Origin: a virus
DNA: 44,430 nt
Strand: one strand, 5' to 3'
Virus record (IMG/VR): IMGVR_UViG_3300000553_000081
Span: 1-44,430 of that record
The notes under the pieces were generated by a model. The model had not been told where the DNA came from. It worked only from the letters and a program-made list of their open reading frames with translations, and made no database searches. Shown here piece after piece: positions 1 through 8,712 of this stretch. Both the position numbers and the translations under genes were made by a program. Numbering within the stretch: the first letter of the stretch is position 1; the number at the start of each line of letters is the position of its first letter.

Positions 1-104
1 ATCCACGACCACTGATATTTTAAAACTTAAACTGGGTTAGGGACAATCCAGGCGTAGCGTAACGTAAAACATTGGTTTAAGCGTGCTGCGTAGAAACAAC
101 TACT
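1..104. other. Window-end segment of unusual composition, no gene seen
   Basis: No reading frame extends through this stretch on either strand. It is visibly richer in G and C than the rest of the window and contains a local reiteration of GCGTA/ACGTA-like words around positions 50-70. It lies downstream of the stop codon of the DUF6165 gene. It could be an intergenic repeat, the end of an unrelated gene, or a short chimeric end of the assembly. I cannot decide between these. Confidence 0.3.
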
Positions 105-488
105 TTAGTGTTGTTGTAGTTCATAATCTTGATATGATTTCTCTTCCACAAGATAAGATGAATGTTCAATATTAATCTTTCTTTTAATTTCACATCTTTT
201 ATCATTTGTGTAATAAACTGCTCTTGCTAATTCTATAAATTCAGAATCAAACTCTTTCATTTTTTCTTTTATTCTGATTTTATCCTCAATTTCCCATAGT
301 TTCTGATTTATATTTAACAATTCTATAAAATTTTCATCACTCTCTGATAAATCGAGAAGAAGAATTAATTCATTATATTCTTTATTAATATTTTCCAGTT
401 TTTGTGGATCTGTTATATTATTTATTTTGATTTTCAAAATAGTAATCTTGTCTACCAATTCACCTAAAGAAATAGGAATCATTATCAT
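105..488 (-). CDS. DUF6165 family protein
   Basis: This is a 127-residue protein that opens with IPISLGELVDKITIL, the signature start of the DUF6165 family as I remember it, followed by two or three charged helices (residues 20-110) with no catalytic motif visible. The length fits the family. The function is unknown; bacterial members often sit in surface-glycan or glycosyltransferase loci. Here the gene directly follows a heptosyltransferase gene with one base between them, so the two are probably co-transcribed. A role as accessory factor in sugar transfer is inferred from context only. Confidence 0.6.
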   Translation of the reverse strand: MIMIPISLGELVDKITILKIKINNITDPQKLENINKEYNELILLLDLSESDENFIELLNINQKLWEIEDKIRIKEKMKEFDSEFIELARAVYYTNDKRCEIKRKINIEHSSYLVEEKSYQDYELQQH

Positions 489-489
489 A

Positions 490-1665
490 TTATTTCATTA
501 ATTTTTTTACACTATCTATCACATCTTTAGGTTGAATTGCCTTTGAACAAATAAAATCCATTCCTCTAGGGCAAAATTTCCAATCTTGACTATTAAATTT
601 TATTTTAGTGTCGTTAAAACAACCATTACAGACATTTTGATTATGTAATCTAATTATATTAGATTGAAATTCATACCAAGGTTTAGAAAAGCCACTTACC
701 ATCACAACTGGTGTTCCAATTGCCCAAGATAGCCAAGATAATCCAGAACTTATAGTAATCATCATTTGAGCATACTTGATATAATTCATTATATCTAATA
801 TACCCATATTCGTTTTATCTATTAAATTTTTACTTTTAGGTGCGTCATTCACAAAACCTATACCACCAAATCTTTTAAATTTATCAACTAATACAACCTT
901 ATATCCATTACGATTTAAAAAATCAAATAATCTTTCCCAACCGAATGGATTATTCCAATATTTGAGTTGCGCAGTTGATTGTATTGCCACCACGACATAT
1001 TTACCTTTTATTTTTGGACCATCGTCTCCAATAGAATTAACTTTTGGTACTATTTCAACATCAGGCAAACCAAGTATCTTTGATGCTATTGATTGTAATG
1101 ATATTTCACGATAATCAAAATTTATCACATTATGATACCTTTTCATATCACTTTGAGGTAAATCTGAGCCAGGAGAAAAATAATTTTCTCCTATTTTATA
1201 ATAAAAATTTATCTTAAATTTTTTGTCTACCTCATTAACATCCTCCAATAATGTATTTTTATCCATGAAAACAAGTTCCGGATAAACCTTATCAAATAAA
1301 TAATTGTGATATGTTGCAACATACACTTTTACATTATTTATTTTTCTATATTCTTCAACATATGGTATCCAAGAAATATTATCTCCTAATGATGCAGAAA
1401 CAAATTTAATAAAAACTGCGTTAAATTTATCTTCTTGTTTTCTTTCAAATACAACTTGTTCATTATGAGTAATTTTAATTAACCAGTTTCTTTCAATAGT
1501 TGATTGCATTTCAGCCCATTCATTAATCTTTATATTATTTGAGTATTCAATCTTATTTGTATTAAGATCAATAAATTCTATCAAGTAATTGTCAGAGATA
1601 ATAGGATCACCTATTATTTCTAAATAAACACCATTATCTTTAAATCTGGATATAAATTTCACCAT
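490..1665 (-). CDS. Autotransporter-type O-heptosyltransferase (TibC/BAHT-like)
   Basis: The 391-residue protein matches the bacterial autotransporter heptosyltransferase family, which transfers heptose from ADP-heptose to Ser residues of proteins. The C-terminal GT9-like half has the conserved run ITISSGLSWLSWAIGTPVVM near residues 303-322. It is followed by cysteines C346, C349, C365 and C374 (CNGC, then DWKFCPRG and FICSK), the cluster that binds iron in this family. It lies 17 bases downstream of nrdJ on the same strand. A heptose-phosphate kinase gene occurs at 19882-20844, so heptose use by this phage is plausible. The target (phage structural protein, host surface protein or glycan) is unknown. 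The 391 residues are close to the usual length of about 400. Confidence 0.8.
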   Translation of the reverse strand: MVKFISRFKDNGVYLEIIGDPIISDNYLIEFIDLNTNKIEYSNNIKINEWAEMQSTIERNWLIKITHNEQVVFERKQEDKFNAVFIKFVSASLGDNISWIPYVEEYRKINNVKVYVATYHNYLFDKVYPELVFMDKNTLLEDVNEVDKKFKINFYYKIGENYFSPGSDLPQSDMKRYHNVINFDYREISLQSIASKILGLPDVEIVPKVNSIGDDGPKIKGKYVVVAIQSTAQLKYWNNPFGWERLFDFLNRNGYKVVLVDKFKRFGGIGFVNDAPKSKNLIDKTNMGILDIMNYIKYAQMMITISSGLSWLSWAIGTPVVMVSGFSKPWYEFQSNIIRLHNQNVCNGCFNDTKIKFNSQDWKFCPRGMDFICSKAIQPKDVIDSVKKLMK

Positions 1666-1682
1666 AAATTTTAGTTAAATTT

Positions 1683-4199
1683 TTAAGAACATTTAGAATG
1701 ACCACAATTTTTACATATTTCACAACCGTTTTCATAAATCATTTTTTCTCCACAATCTGGACATTTTTTTCCAAAATCACCATCTTTAATATATTTTTTA
1801 ATGGTTCTTTTAACACCAGCTTTCCAAGTTGAAATATTATCATCTGCAAACTTAAGATCATCAATTAAATCAACAACGTTCCTCAATGGCATACGGTGTC
1901 TTAGAATTGCACTAATCATCTTACCAACATTCCAAAATTCTGGATTAAACACCCGGTTTATACCTTGATAAATCTGAGAATAACCATCCTTATCTTTATA
2001 AACAAGATCATATCTAGATATATTATTTTCCTTACTCTTAACTATCTCTCCATGTTCAACATATTTCGGCAATATCATTGATTCTTGTGGACCTGTAAAA
2101 ATTTCATACGGTCTAAATTTATTATTACCATTTTTTATTAACCCTACAATACCTATCCAATCTTCTCCTTTATTTTTAAATCTATGAACATCACAAATTA
2201 AACTTTTTGGTCTTTTTGGTACATCTGTGTCAGAATAAATATCACTATTTTGATTTTTACTATTTTCATTACTTACCAATACTCCACTTCTACTACCCTC
2301 TCTATATATTGTAACACCCTTCAGACCCATTTCCCAACCTTTAAAATAGATATCACTAACAGTATCTGGAGTAACATCTGCTGATAAATTCAACGTACTA
2401 CTTATACTATGTGTAGTGTATTTTTGTATAATACTTTGCATTTTTATTCTTTTATACCAATCTATATTTACTGCGTCATTGTTAAAATATGGACTGTCCT
2501 CTATTTTCTTATTTTTATTTATATCTAAATATAATTTCAATTTAGGATGAAAAACATCAAACTCTATCCATTTATCACCGAGATCATCAATAAACATATA
2601 TTTATCATCATCAAGTACTTTTTTTCTTCTTCTATAGCTTAGCATGAAAACAGGTTCAATACCACTAGTTGTTTGTGTTAATAAGCTCAAAGATCCTGTA
2701 GGTGCAGATGTACTAATGGACACATTTCGCCTACCATATTTCATCATTCTTTTATAAATTTCTGGTAATTCATTTTTTAACATTAATATAAATTCTGATT
2801 GATTTTCAATTTCCGTATCAAACTCCATAAAAGAACCTCTTTCAATGCTCATATCTATAGATGAATCAAATTCAGCTTCACATTTAGTCTTGATTATTCT
2901 TTCAACAATATCCAATGATTCTTCACTATCATAATCATAACCCAATGCAGCAATAGTATCACCTAATGCAGTAAAACCTAATCCTGTTCTCCTACCATTT
3001 TTACCTATGTCATATAAAGATTTCCACGTTCTTCTTTCTACATCTTTAATGTAATCTGGTTCAACGTCACTGTCTATCTTTTTTAATATTTTTTCTATAG
3101 ATTCTAATTCTAAGTCTACTAAGTCATCATTTAACCTTTGTCCCTCATAAGATATTTCATACCATTTATTAAAATCAAAATTAGATTTATTTGTAAATGG
3201 TTCCTTAACACAAGAAAACATATTTAATGCTATCAATCTGCAACTATCATTACCCATTGAAATTTCAGCACACGGATTTGTGCTAATATTTTTATATTCT
3301 GGATATACAGACGATGTAGAATAATTATGATGTCTATCCCAAAAAATTAAACCTGGCTCTGCACTATTCCAAGCAGCCTTTATTATTTTATTCCATAATA
3401 ATTTTGCATTAATAGTTTTTGTTATTTTTGGATTTTTTGAATTTATTGGAAATTTCAAGATATAGTCTATATCATCTCTAACACATTTCATGAATTCATC
3501 TGATAGCTTTATACTAATATTAGCGCCTGTTACTTTTTTTAAATCTTGTTTAGAATTTATAAAATCTTCTATGTCAATGTGATTGACATCCATAGTTATC
3601 ATAAGAGCACCTCTTCTACCAGATTGAGCTACTTCACGGGTCGTATTTGAAAATCTATCCATAAATGACACAGCACCTGTGCTAGTTCCAGCAGCATTCA
3701 TAACTGATGTATCCTTAGGTCTCAATGTCGATAAATCTAATCCAACACCACATCTACGTTTCATCAATTGTACTAATTGTTGGTCAGCAAAACAAATTCC
3801 ACCATAAGAGTCAAAAATTTCAGGTATAACTATACAGTTACTTAGACTACTAATGTTGTATGGATTTCCAAGAGACGCCATAACACTACCTTGTGGAATA
3901 ATATATTTAAAATGATCAAGATAATTAAATATTTTTTCTTTAGTCAAAGGTTCTCTTTTTTGACCATACTCACTCAATGAATTGATCTTCGAATTATCTA
4001 TCTTATATGATTTTTCTATTCTATAAAATTCATCAGACATTCTATTATGCATATCAATCGGAGATTTTTCAACTATATCACCATTTTGGTTTTTTAAACT
4101 ATATTTATTAATCCATACGTCCGTCGATAACTCATCATCATCAAAATATTTCATAACATATTCTTTTATTTCTTCCCTTGTATAAACTTTATCGTTCAT
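1683..4199 (-). CDS. nrdJ: Adenosylcobalamin-dependent (class II) ribonucleotide reductase
   Basis: This 838-residue enzyme reduces ribonucleotides to deoxyribonucleotides for phage DNA synthesis. The class II active site is visible: C122 (NCIVIP), the NPCAEI motif with N308, C310 (thiyl radical) and E312, and C320 as likely partner of C122. APTGS and TSGIEP lie in the barrel. The C-terminal tail carries four-cysteine zinc-ribbon pairs (CPDCG, CEICKNCG) and a final HSKCS, as in vitamin B12-dependent NrdJ. NPC rather than NLC argues against class I, and no small subunit gene is present. The start overlaps the stop of the upstream endonuclease gene by four bases, suggesting translational coupling. 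The gene is intact, with no intein in it, unlike the neighbouring ATPase genes. Oxygen-independent activity would need host B12. Confidence 0.92.
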   Translation of the reverse strand: MNDKVYTREEIKEYVMKYFDDDELSTDVWINKYSLKNQNGDIVEKSPIDMHNRMSDEFYRIEKSYKIDNSKINSLSEYGQKREPLTKEKIFNYLDHFKYIIPQGSVMASLGNPYNISSLSNCIVIPEIFDSYGGICFADQQLVQLMKRRCGVGLDLSTLRPKDTSVMNAAGTSTGAVSFMDRFSNTTREVAQSGRRGALMITMDVNHIDIEDFINSKQDLKKVTGANISIKLSDEFMKCVRDDIDYILKFPINSKNPKITKTINAKLLWNKIIKAAWNSAEPGLIFWDRHHNYSTSSVYPEYKNISTNPCAEISMGNDSCRLIALNMFSCVKEPFTNKSNFDFNKWYEISYEGQRLNDDLVDLELESIEKILKKIDSDVEPDYIKDVERRTWKSLYDIGKNGRRTGLGFTALGDTIAALGYDYDSEESLDIVERIIKTKCEAEFDSSIDMSIERGSFMEFDTEIENQSEFILMLKNELPEIYKRMMKYGRRNVSISTSAPTGSLSLLTQTTSGIEPVFMLSYRRRKKVLDDDKYMFIDDLGDKWIEFDVFHPKLKLYLDINKNKKIEDSPYFNNDAVNIDWYKRIKMQSIIQKYTTHSISSTLNLSADVTPDTVSDIYFKGWEMGLKGVTIYREGSRSGVLVSNENSKNQNSDIYSDTDVPKRPKSLICDVHRFKNKGEDWIGIVGLIKNGNNKFRPYEIFTGPQESMILPKYVEHGEIVKSKENNISRYDLVYKDKDGYSQIYQGINRVFNPEFWNVGKMISAILRHRMPLRNVVDLIDDLKFADDNISTWKAGVKRTIKKYIKDGDFGKKCPDCGEKMIYENGCEICKNCGHSKCS

Positions 4200-5080
4200 T
4201 TCAATTTATTATTTTTTAATTTATTTTCAAGTTTTTTGTTTATATTATCATCATATGAAATTCTACATAACTGTATATTATTTTCTAAACAAAAATTATT
4301 TTTAATTGAATCATGTTTTTTTGTATAATTTAAATTATTCCAATTCAAAACTTCATAAAAATGTTGCTCACCGTCATATTCAACACACATATTATATTCT
4401 GGCAAATAAAAATCGAAAGGCAATTTATTTTTATCTCTACAATGCTCAAATTTTTTTTGTCTTTCAAAGATAATATTATTATTAATTAAATATTTCTCTA
4501 TAACTCTCTCACCTTTACTCTCATCACAAAAAGGACAACCATGACCCCTCAAATGATTATTTAACATTTGTTTAAATTCTTTATGTTTTGGACAAATTAT
4601 TAATATTTTATCCCTTGTTCTGTTAAATTCAGATAAAGAATAATCATATTTATTATTATGAACCGTATTTAATTTTTTTATGATTTCATCTTTATTTTTT
4701 TTACAATTCGGTGCACATTTTGGACAACCCTTTCCTATCAAATGATTTAATGTTATTTGTTCGAAATCACCATGTATTAAACATCTTATTTGAGATTTAT
4801 TATACATTCCTCTATATTTAAAATTTGTATAATCATATTTATCACCATGAATTTTTTTAAATTTATTTATAATGTCTATTTCATTTAACAATTTGCCACA
4901 TCTTTTGCAACCACATCTTTTATGATTAATAGGAGTTTGATTAAATATACCATGAATAGGACATATTATTTTTATTTTTGTATGCGCATTCTTATAATCA
5001 ACTAAACTATAATCATAATAAAAATTATGTTTTATTGACACCTCCATGATATATTTATCTACATCTCTCTTTTTACTCAT
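4196..5080 (-). CDS. Free-standing homing endonuclease, zinc-repeat (DUF723-like) plus nuclease domain
   Basis: The 294-residue protein has three imperfect repeats of about 60 residues (roughly 8-185). Each follows the scheme YDYS, then I.ICP.HG.F.Q, then H, then GC..C, a treble-clef-like zinc-binding module seen in phage homing endonucleases. The C-terminal part (about 186-294) carries LPFDFYLPEYNMCVEYDGEQH, a PD-(D/E)XK/Vsr-like nuclease core, followed by a conserved I.YD.N tail. It sits between an acidic unknown gene (1-base overlap) and nrdJ (4-base overlap) without breaking either. It is a mobile gene that would cut an empty allele nearby. Close relatives in this window are at 5729-6463 and the decayed copy at 38990-40125. 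Confidence 0.75.
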   Translation of the reverse strand: MSKKRDVDKYIMEVSIKHNFYYDYSLVDYKNAHTKIKIICPIHGIFNQTPINHKRCGCKRCGKLLNEIDIINKFKKIHGDKYDYTNFKYRGMYNKSQIRCLIHGDFEQITLNHLIGKGCPKCAPNCKKNKDEIIKKLNTVHNNKYDYSLSEFNRTRDKILIICPKHKEFKQMLNNHLRGHGCPFCDESKGERVIEKYLINNNIIFERQKKFEHCRDKNKLPFDFYLPEYNMCVEYDGEQHFYEVLNWNNLNYTKKHDSIKNNFCLENNIQLCRISYDDNINKKLENKLKNNKLK

Positions 5081-5742
5081 TATATAAAATTTATATTATT
5101 AAGGTTATCTAAATAACCAGCATGTTTCAATTCTATTATTATTTGTGTAGCATATTCTTTATCTAATAATTTAAACATATTAAATATATTGTCTGTGAAA
5201 TAGTAAGACAATTCTACAAAAATTTCTGATTTTGTATATTCCTTACCAATGTTATCAATTAACATTTTATAATAATCATTAAATGCTTGACGATTAGGCT
5301 TCCTTCGGTTACATGAAAAATCTAATTCTGTTTTTTCACTCAACATTTTATGTACATCTTTTGATAAGTTTTGCCGATTAACATAATCCTCATTATGTTT
5401 ACTTTCAAATTCATAATTTGTACCAACTTCTATTGGTAAACCATCATTAATATTAATATCATCTTGTTGTATATTAAAATACTCATCAACTTGATTTGGA
5501 TCTTCGTCAATTTTACCCTTGAAAATAGTATCTCGTTTGAGAGCATGTTTACCTTCTATTTTATGATTATTAGTATTAAATTTAAACATAATATCAACGT
5601 CAGATTGTTCGCTATCATCTTCCTCCACTGAAGATTCTAATATACTATCATCAACTGTGTCATCATCTTCAACACTTATAGTTTCTTCTATATCTGAGAT
5701 ATCTTCGCTTAAATCATCATCTAAAAATTCATCTTGATTCAT
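5080..5742 (-). CDS. Acidic protein of unknown function in the replication block
   Basis: I do not recognise this 220-residue protein. Residues 1-50 are extremely rich in Asp and Glu, the middle is polar and probably disordered, and the last 85 residues look folded and helical (a stretch around CNRRKPNRQAFNDYYKMLID). It is bracketed by two homing endonuclease genes, overlapping one by 1 base and the other by 14 bases. It lies between the helicase and nrdJ genes, so a role in DNA replication (for example as an acidic partner of a helicase or polymerase) is possible but only contextual. Confidence 0.6.
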   Translation of the reverse strand: MNQDEFLDDDLSEDISDIEETISVEDDDTVDDSILESSVEEDDSEQSDVDIMFKFNTNNHKIEGKHALKRDTIFKGKIDEDPNQVDEYFNIQQDDININDGLPIEVGTNYEFESKHNEDYVNRQNLSKDVHKMLSEKTELDFSCNRRKPNRQAFNDYYKMLIDNIGKEYTKSEIFVELSYYFTDNIFNMFKLLDKEYATQIIIELKHAGYLDNLNNINFI

Positions 5743-6463
5743 TATTTAAATTATTTTTTAAAAAATATAATTTTTCATTAATATTTTCATTATATTTAAT
5801 TCTTATCAAATTAATATTATTTTTTTCACAATAATCATTCTTTATCTCATCTCGTTTCTTAATTAAATTAAAATTCTTTTCTCCTCCAAATATTTTTATA
5901 CATTTATAATGCTGCAAACCATCATACTCTATACAAATATTTAATTCTGATAAATAAAAATCGAAAGGTAATTTTAATTTATATTTACAATCATCAAATT
6001 TTTTTTGCTGTTCAAAACTTATGTTGTTATCAATTAAAAAATTTTTTATTATTTTTTCTCCTTTAGATTCTTTACAAAAAGGACATCCACATCTCAAATG
6101 TATATTCGGTGTTTGTTCAAACTTTAAACCGCATTTTTTACAAATAATTAATATCTTAGTGTGTGCATTTTTATAATTCATTAATGAATAGTCATATTGA
6201 TAATTATGAAAATCATTAAAATCATTAATAATCTTAATATTATTTTTTCTTTGAGTAATTTTAAATTTTTCTTCTCCACACTTATAACAACCAACACCTC
6301 TTAAATGTGAATCTGGTCGTTGCTCAAATTTACCATGTTTTTTACATATTATATCAACATTAGATTTATTATTTTTATAATCCAACAAAGAATAATCATA
6401 AACAAAATTATGAATTAAATTAGATTTACTTACAAATTGATCTTTTGTTAATTTTGTACTCAT
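5729..6463 (-). CDS. Free-standing homing endonuclease, zinc-repeat (DUF723-like) plus nuclease domain
   Basis: The 244-residue relative of the 4196-5080 protein has two rather than three zinc-type repeats (about residues 9-62 and 75-132; HG.F.QRPDSHLRG..C.KCG and CG..FEQTPN..LRCGCPFC). The nuclease part has LPFDFYLSELNICIEYDGLQH and a C-terminal IRIKYNEN. Its start codon is two bases downstream of the stop of the helicase C-terminal half. Its 3' end overlaps the acidic gene by 14 bases. It is presumably mobile, and the conserved neighbourhood suggests that its target lies in this replication block. Confidence 0.75.
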   Translation of the reverse strand: MSTKLTKDQFVSKSNLIHNFVYDYSLLDYKNNKSNVDIICKKHGKFEQRPDSHLRGVGCYKCGEEKFKITQRKNNIKIINDFNDFHNYQYDYSLMNYKNAHTKILIICKKCGLKFEQTPNIHLRCGCPFCKESKGEKIIKNFLIDNNISFEQQKKFDDCKYKLKLPFDFYLSELNICIEYDGLQHYKCIKIFGGEKNFNLIKKRDEIKNDYCEKNNINLIRIKYNENINEKLYFLKNNLNNESR

Positions 6464-6465
6464 GT

Positions 6466-7548
6466 TTATTTTGCTCCTACCAAAACATCATTTTCCATGG
6501 TTAGAAATTTTGTATTAAAATCAAATCTAACTTGTTCCTCATGATGCTCACCATCTCTTAATTTTAATATTTTTAATCTGTAAATATTATTTCGCTTCAT
6601 TTCAGGATTACGAATTATACCCCACACAGAATCAGATGTATCAGCAATTGCCTTACTTTCTGGTATATCACCAAGTTTTATATCTGACGCACCCCAAACT
6701 GCCTTATCTGTCTGTGTTGCTGTAATCACAGCACATTCATATTTATCTGCAATTCTTCTCAATCCTTCTGCTAAATGTTTTCCTTTCAAATAAAGCATAT
6801 TAGTTATTTCATATCCTTTTTCAATAGACATAATATTAATATAATCGACAATTACCATTCCCACTTTGAGTCTTTTAACTTCTTCAAATTTTTTGATATA
6901 ATTATCTATATCAGTTACAGTACAGTCACTTGTATTATATTTTTTAACAAAAATTTTACCTGGCTGTGAATCAAATAAATTTCCAACCGTTGATTGTGAT
7001 TTTAAATTATTTAATTTCTGTTTCATGAAAGTCGAATCTTTTGATTTTTCATCATATTCATCTGAATTGATTTTTAATCTCATAGAACCTAACCTTTTCA
7101 TAACTTTTCTAGTTGCCATTTCTAGTGTTATAACCAATACATTAGCACCAGCATTTGCAGCATTAGTTGCTATATTATGAAGCCACATGCTATTATGGCT
7201 TAATATATCATTAGTATAAAATCTATGATTTATATCTTCTAATTGTAAATCAAACATATTTGATTTTTTATCAGAATTATAACATTTACAAACTACTTCT
7301 AAACCATTTTTAGTTTGTATTTTATCACCTACTATTAAATCTTTAACAAATATTTCATTCATATTTTCATCAAAAACAATATGAGTATCAGCACATGTTA
7401 AATTACAAGTTTGTGTTATTAAAATCCATTCATCATATTCAATAGTTTTTCCGATAGCTTTAATATCTGACCAACCTGAGTCAGTTTCAACTTCCCATTC
7501 ATCTATTTCTATTGTTTCTATAAATTTTCTATCAAATGTCATTCTCAT
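6466..7548 (-). CDS. Replicative DnaB/gp41-type helicase, C-terminal half fused to split-intein C-part
   Basis: Of 360 residues, 1-119 are the C-terminal part of a split intein: block B-like LTCADTHIVF, block F around DLQLEDINHRFYTND, and block G ILSHN ending in N119. The C-extein begins at S120 with SMWLHNIA, which continues the Walker A motif GETNVGK of the protein encoded at 8713-9435. The remainder is a RecA-fold helicase core: Walker B-like VGMVIVDYINIM, the ITATQTDK segment of motif H3, and a C-terminal RLKILKLRDGEH region. Joined by trans-splicing, the helicase would be 446 residues, close to T4 gp41 (475). Without splicing neither half has a complete P-loop. A Vsr-like endonuclease gene lies 4 bases upstream. 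Confidence 0.88.
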   Translation of the reverse strand: MRMTFDRKFIETIEIDEWEVETDSGWSDIKAIGKTIEYDEWILITQTCNLTCADTHIVFDENMNEIFVKDLIVGDKIQTKNGLEVVCKCYNSDKKSNMFDLQLEDINHRFYTNDILSHNSMWLHNIATNAANAGANVLVITLEMATRKVMKRLGSMRLKINSDEYDEKSKDSTFMKQKLNNLKSQSTVGNLFDSQPGKIFVKKYNTSDCTVTDIDNYIKKFEEVKRLKVGMVIVDYINIMSIEKGYEITNMLYLKGKHLAEGLRRIADKYECAVITATQTDKAVWGASDIKLGDIPESKAIADTSDSVWGIIRNPEMKRNNIYRLKILKLRDGEHHEEQVRFDFNTKFLTMENDVLVGAK

Positions 7549-7552
7549 TAAT

Positions 7553-8671
7553 TTAATTTTTCAAAAAGTCTATACATTGCTGTAAAATTTGCTGCTTCTT
7601 TCTATTGAAATCATCTTCCCATATTATTAATACATCAAATCCAACTTTTTTGATAGCATCTATTCTTATCTTATCTTTATCCCAAACTTCATAAGCAAAC
7701 ATTTGAAGATATTTATGAAAATAATTTGAATTATAATATTTAGGATTACAATGCCAATAATCACCATTAAATTCAATTAATTTTTTGCCAAAAACAAAAT
7801 CATATGAAAAAGTTCTACCCAAATCTGGGAAATATCTGAAAAATTGATCATCCCCATAATGAACTTTATCCTTTATTTTCAATTTATTTGATAAATAATC
7901 AAACAACTCAATTTCGCCCTTAGAATAAGGCTCTTTTGTAAATCTTGTAAATTTACCTTGTTTATATAAATCTTCAACTTTAGCACTCCACTTTTCTTGT
8001 CTATTATTGAATATTTTTAATCCTTCCTCCTCACCATATTTATCAATACAACTTTTTAAAGTAAATGTTCTTTGTCTTTCCTTTATTTTTTCTTTTGCTT
8101 CATCTTCCGAAAAACCTTTTTTCGTCCAATATCCTATTTGAGTTGTATTTACATCTTGATATAATTCAGGATTATTTCTTCTTTTATCCCAAGTTTTTTG
8201 ATGTATATCATTAAAAATATCTTCAACTTTTTTCTTAGCATCATCTTCTGTATATCCTCTCTTTAACCAAAATTCAACACATTGACGGGATTTTTCCTTA
8301 AAAAAATCTTTATTCTTAATAAAACTTTGATCTAATGATTTTTTTATTTTTTCACCTCTTTCCTTTGCTTTTTTAATTGTCATTAATAATGCATCTTTTT
8401 TAGACAATCCATATTTATACATTAAAAATTCAGGAGTTCCAGTTGCTCTTGTTTTACCTAAACATTCTCCAGATTTACATATTCTGTGATATCCTTTAGA
8501 TATATCTTTAAAGATCGCATCATCACCACAAAAATAACATTTCCCCTCGTCTTCTTTTTTGAGATATTTATCATAATAATCTTTCTTAGATACATCTTTA
8601 TGTTCTTTAGATAAATGAACAGACAAACCAACAATAGAATCAAATTTTTTATCACACAATTTACATTTCAT
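7553..8671 (-). CDS. Vsr-like homing endonuclease between the helicase halves
   Basis: The 372-residue protein starts with a C2H2-like finger (CKLCDKKF..L..HLSKEH, residues 3-24) and a second cysteine group (CYFCG, C..GECLG). The middle has repeated modules of the type YWTKKGFSEDEAKEKI, probably DNA-binding. The C-terminal domain (about 255-372) is Vsr-like: YDFVFGKKLIEFNGDYWHCNP, then a W.KD.IR..AIKK.GF strand and VLIIWEDD. It has its own TATATATA-type promoter-like sequence upstream (8686-8700). It probably mobilises the helicase intein by cutting intein-free helicase genes. The closest relative here is 25615-26598, in the same position within the AAA+ gene. Confidence 0.82.
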   Translation of the reverse strand: MKCKLCDKKFDSIVGLSVHLSKEHKDVSKKDYYDKYLKKEDEGKCYFCGDDAIFKDISKGYHRICKSGECLGKTRATGTPEFLMYKYGLSKKDALLMTIKKAKERGEKIKKSLDQSFIKNKDFFKEKSRQCVEFWLKRGYTEDDAKKKVEDIFNDIHQKTWDKRRNNPELYQDVNTTQIGYWTKKGFSEDEAKEKIKERQRTFTLKSCIDKYGEEEGLKIFNNRQEKWSAKVEDLYKQGKFTRFTKEPYSKGEIELFDYLSNKLKIKDKVHYGDDQFFRYFPDLGRTFSYDFVFGKKLIEFNGDYWHCNPKYYNSNYFHKYLQMFAYEVWDKDKIRIDAIKKVGFDVLIIWEDDFNRKKQQILQQCIDFLKN

Positions 8672-8685
8672 AACAATCTTTTATT

Positions 8686-8700
8686 TCTATATATAAAATA
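8686..8700 (-). promoter_or_regulatory. Promoter-like TATATATA element before the helicase-locus endonuclease
   Basis: On the minus strand this reads TATTTTATATATAGA and ends 15 bases before the endonuclease ATG. It lies inside the fractured gene, so the endonuclease may be transcribed independently of the helicase N-half. Confidence 0.4.
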
Positions 8701-8712
8701 AGAGAAACCAAT

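Noticed and set aside
1683-4199. Class I ribonucleotide reductase large subunit
   Set aside because: The active-site motif is NPC-A-E rather than NLC-x-E, the tail has NrdJ-type zinc-ribbon cysteines, and no small subunit is encoded nearby.
8458-8655. Open frames inside other genes on both strands (also 6775-6969, 8783-9121, 10671-11027, 12251-12451, 12842-13075, 15915-16187, 17644-17904, 20334-20600, 41454-41726, 42984-43196)
   Set aside because: They lie fully within well supported genes, have no recognisable domain, and have the hydrophobic or low-complexity look of antisense or shifted frames.
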